In this document: positions 21,893 through 23,996 of the stretch, in pieces
Layout: every line of letters starts with the position of its first letter
Position numbering within the stretch: the first letter of the stretch is position 1
Assembly: GCA_030598025.1 (NCBI GenBank)
Contig: JAUVQS010000006.1
Location: forward strand, 1-23,996
Direction of reading: 5' to 3'
Length of the DNA stretch: 23,996 bases
Source: Acidimicrobiia bacterium
Lineage (GTDB): Bacteria; Actinomycetota; Acidimicrobiia; Spongiisociales; JAHEDJ01
Translations under genes and position numbers: made by a program
The notes under the pieces: model-generated
What the model was told of the DNA's origin: nothing
Databases searched by the model: none
The model's input: the letters and a program-made list of their open reading frames with translations, nothing else

Positions 21893-21923
21893 GCGATCGA
21901 TCGCCGGCAGCCCTGACTAAGCT
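21893..21923 (+). promoter_or_regulatory. Palindrome and possible divIVA promoter
   Basis: GCGATCGATCGC (21893-21904) is a perfect 12-bp palindrome starting three bases after the yggT stop. TAAGCT (21918-21923) is a weak -10 candidate with TCGATC 15 bases upstream. The 64-bp gap is the largest in this gene group after ftsZ, so divIVA may have its own promoter, but evidence is thin. Confidence 0.3.
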
Positions 21924-21954
21924 CAGCCATCGACCGTCACGAGGATCCGGAGCC

Positions 21955-22968
21955 ATGTCACTGAGCCCAATCGACGTACAACAGCAGACATTCAAGGTTG
22001 CCCTGCGGGGCTACGCCGAGGACGAAGTCGACGAGTTTCTCGATGAGGTTGTGATCTCATTGCGCGACTACGAACAACGCCTGCGTGATGCACAGGAACG
22101 CGTAGCCGTACTCGAGGAGCAACTCTCAGCCAACCGGGAAACCGAAGACGCCATGCGTCGAACGTTCCTGGTCGCCCAGCGCACCGCCGATGCGATCGTG
22201 GATGAGGCCAAAGCCGATTCCGAACGCCTGCTGGCAGATGCTCACAGCGAAGTCGAACGTGTGTCGATCGAGCAAACTGAAGAAAAGGCGCATCTCTTGT
22301 CGGAGACTGCCCTTCTGCGTGACCGGGTTCACGGATTACGTGCTTCGCTATCAGATCTGGCCGGCAGCACTCTCAGGCGTCTGGACGACCTCAACGTTGA
22401 TGCGGCCGCCGATCGCATTACCGCCCTCGCTGCACCCGTCGCAGACTTGCCCCTGCGCGAACCCGAGGTGCTTCCGTACGAACCCGAGTCCGAGCCTGAA
22501 CCCGAGGTGCTTCAAGAGACCGATGAGGCTGATGATGCCGGTGTCGACGACCACTTCGACCTCGACGAGGAGGTTGAAGAAGAAGTCGTCGAACTCGTTG
22601 AAACGGGTGAAGCTGATGCCGCCTTCCAAGAGGAAGAGGCCGTCTTCCCGGAGGAAGCAGCCGTCTTCCCGGAGGAAGCAGCCGTCTTCCCGGAGGAAGC
22701 AGCCGTCTTCCCGGAGGAAGCCGATGACGATGACACCGAGGATGCCGTCGATGACGACGAAGATGCCGTCGCGGACGACGAGGAAGGCGTCGAAGATGAC
22801 GAGGATGCCGTCGAAGACGACGAAGATGCCGTCGCGGACGACGAGGAAGGCGTCGAGATCGCCAAAGTGCCCGACTGGATGACCCGTGACGACTCGAGCG
22901 ACGACAGCTCGGAGGCCGATGCTTCACGGCCGGCATACCGGCGTCCATGGGAGCGAGACGAGAGCTAA
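21955..22968 (+). CDS. divIVA: DivIVA/Wag31-type polar growth scaffold with acidic repeat tail
   Basis: A 337-residue coiled-coil protein. The N-terminal domain is canonical: LSPIDVQQQTFKVALRGYAE followed by DEVDEFLDEV (the FxxxxRGYxxxEVD signature). Coiled coil runs about residues 30-145 (YEQRLRDAQERVAVLEEQL). DivIVA senses negative membrane curvature and organises polar or septal wall synthesis. The second half (about 160-320) is exceptional: almost entirely Glu, Asp, Ala, Val. It contains four perfect copies of AVFPEEA (229-256) and then a repeating DDEDAVxDDEEGVE pattern (267-301). The last residues turn basic and aromatic (RPAYRRPWERD). ATG 21955 has GAGG about ten bases upstream. It converges with ileS. 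Confidence 0.95.
   Translation: MSLSPIDVQQQTFKVALRGYAEDEVDEFLDEVVISLRDYEQRLRDAQERVAVLEEQLSANRETEDAMRRTFLVAQRTADAIVDEAKADSERLLADAHSEVERVSIEQTEEKAHLLSETALLRDRVHGLRASLSDLAGSTLRRLDDLNVDAAADRITALAAPVADLPLREPEVLPYEPESEPEPEVLQETDEADDAGVDDHFDLDEEVEEEVVELVETGEADAAFQEEEAVFPEEAAVFPEEAAVFPEEAAVFPEEADDDDTEDAVDDDEDAVADDEEGVEDDEDAVEDDEDAVADDEEGVEIAKVPDWMTRDDSSDDSSEADASRPAYRRPWERDES
22639..22722 (+). repeat. Four tandem 21-bp repeats in divIVA
   Basis: Units start at 22639, 22660, 22681 and 22702; the first three are identical at the DNA level and the fourth differs only in its last base. Each encodes AVFPEEA. Near-perfect DNA identity implies recent expansion, and copy number may vary between strains. Confidence 0.95.
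22753..22856 (+). repeat. 63-bp-period repeat in divIVA (two 41-bp identical copies)
   Basis: The 41 bases at 22753-22793 recur exactly at 22816-22856. They encode an Asp/Glu pattern, DDEDAVADDEEGV, and the segment between the copies is a diverged version of the same. The period of 21 residues keeps frame. Confidence 0.85.
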
Positions 22969-22985
22969 CCCGGGCAGCGCGAAGT

Positions 22986-23996
22986 TCAGTCGGTGGCTTT
23001 CTCCACATGGAGCCCGAATGAAACGCCGGCCAGATCAATCGTCTCTTCAATTGCAGTCCGCTCGATGCTCGTCGCCAGCACCTCGTCGATGATCAGGTCG
23101 GAATGAGCGTCGAATGCCGCAGCGATCTGTGGATGTTCGCTCGACCACCCAACCACTACACGATCGGTCACATCGAGATCGAGATCTCGCCGCGCCGTTT
23201 GAATCCGGTTGACGATCTCGCGGGCATACCCTTCGACCAGTAACTCGTCGGTCAACTCGACGTCGATCGCCACTGAGATCGTTCCTTCTGAGGCAACCAC
23301 CACACCGGGCTTCGGCGTGCGCTGGAGGACAACATCGTTGAGATCGAGTTCGTGTCCTTCGACCGTGATTGTTGACCCATCCTGCAGACGGTGCAGTTCA
23401 ACCGAACTCACTTGCTGCAATGCAGCATCGATAACTTTGACGTCCTTGCCGAGACGCGGGCCCAACGTTTTGAAGTTGGCGCGAGCAGATAGATCGACCA
23501 GATCGCCTTCGTCTGCGCTCGTTGCGACCACCTTCACGTTCAGTTCATCAACGATGAGATCCACATGGGAAGCAACGGCTTCCTCAACGATCCGATCCCT
23601 GGTGAGGACTGTGACCGACGCCAGAGGCTGGCGAACCCGGAGGGCGTGCTGCTTGCGGATGTTATGCCCGAGGCGTACAACCGTTCTGATGGCCGCCATC
23701 GCCGCCTCGAGGTCTTCATCGATCAGCGAGCGATCGGCCGCCGGATAGTCGGCCAGGTGAACGGACTCCGGGGCAGCGTCATCGTGCGCCACAACCAGTT
23801 CCTGATGAAGGTGCTCGGTGACGAAGGGAAGGACGGGGGCCAGCACCTTGGAGAACATGACGAGGGCGTCGTATAACGTCGCGAAAGCAGACACCTTGTC
23901 GGCGTCGTTGGCGCTGCGCGTACGCCAGAACCGCCGGCGAGAGCGGCGGATATACCAGTTGGTCAGGTCGTCGATGAACGACAGAGTCGGCCCGAC
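22986..23996 (-). CDS. ileS: Isoleucyl-tRNA synthetase, C-terminal part (runs off the window)
   Basis: The last 336 residues of a class I aminoacyl-tRNA synthetase. The anticodon-binding domain begins at the window edge with LSFIDDLTNWYIRRSRRRFW, followed by YDALVMFSKVLAPVLPFVTE and HLHQELV. The C-terminal part has LGHNIRKQHALRVRQPL and IVDELNVKVVA, then the beta-rich tail (LQDGSTITVEGHELDLNDVV, TDELLVEGYAREIVNRIQ) seen in the eukaryote-like (type 2) IleS common in actinobacteria. The catalytic HIGH and KMSKS motifs lie outside. It is on the opposite strand from the division genes and ends 17 bases from divIVA; no terminator hairpin fits in that gap. Confidence 0.95.
   Translation of the reverse strand, partial: VGPTLSFIDDLTNWYIRRSRRRFWRTRSANDADKVSAFATLYDALVMFSKVLAPVLPFVTEHLHQELVVAHDDAAPESVHLADYPAADRSLIDEDLEAAMAAIRTVVRLGHNIRKQHALRVRQPLASVTVLTRDRIVEEAVASHVDLIVDELNVKVVATSADEGDLVDLSARANFKTLGPRLGKDVKVIDAALQQVSSVELHRLQDGSTITVEGHELDLNDVVLQRTPKPGVVVASEGTISVAIDVELTDELLVEGYAREIVNRIQTARRDLDLDVTDRVVVGWSSEHPQIAAAFDAHSDLIIDEVLATSIERTAIEETIDLAGVSFGLHVEKATD

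Noticed and set aside
22639..22856. Repeats considered as a CRISPR array
   Set aside because: Repeats are directly tandem without unique spacers, lie in frame in divIVA and there are no cas genes.
22190..23050. Lys/Ser/Arg-rich frames over the divIVA repeats on both strands
   Set aside because: They are out-of-frame readings of the acidic tandem repeats and carry no independent signal.

Overview
The window is the division and cell wall (dcw) cluster of a high-GC Gram-positive bacterium, most likely an Actinomycetota lineage near Acidimicrobiia. This placement is an inference from gene content: SepF, YggT and DivIVA lie downstream of ftsZ, there is no ftsA or minCD, pgeF and yggS follow ftsZ directly, actinobacterial GTG/TTG starts are common, a MoxR/DUF58 pair sits upstream, and the IleS C-terminus looks like the actinobacterial (eukaryote-like) type. 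The MurE motif DNPR predicts meso-diaminopimelate peptidoglycan.

Left part (1-5900), mixed accessory genes. A minus-strand MoxR ATPase is followed by a DUF58 protein that leaves the window; their junction looks frame-disrupted. Diverging from moxR are two translationally coupled uncharacterised genes (1501-2384). They end at a 7-bp-periodic repeat array shared with a convergent, catalytically degenerate serine-recombinase-like gene. Then come an HNH endonuclease, a secreted protein of unknown function and a universal stress protein.

Central part (5820-18664), the dcw operon. A MraZ operator of three TGGGN boxes with 10-bp period precedes mraZ. A 103-nt leader with two mutually exclusive hairpins precedes rsmH. 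After it come ftsL, ftsI, murE, mraY, murD, ftsW, murG, murC, murB and ftsQ. Most junctions are ATGA, TGATG or longer overlaps, so translation is coupled. These genes make the lipid II precursors (MurC, D, E, MraY, MurG), polymerise and crosslink septal wall (FtsW, FtsI) and scaffold the divisome (FtsL, FtsQ). murF is missing from its usual place between murE and mraY.

Right part (18665-23996). A separate intergenic region drives ftsZ, followed by pgeF, yggS, sepF, yggT and divIVA, the Z-ring, its membrane tether and the polar/septal growth scaffold. DivIVA carries an unusual, very acidic tail built from tandem repeats. The 3' end of ileS converges on divIVA with 17 bp between them.

I see no tRNA, rRNA, CRISPR array, insertion sequence or prophage. 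No gene-free stretch exceeds about 260 bp. The most unusual items are the mraZ-rsmH leader, the DivIVA repeats, the heptamer array with the degenerate recombinase, the moxR/DUF58 junction, and an apparent several-fold excess of the palindrome CGATCG.
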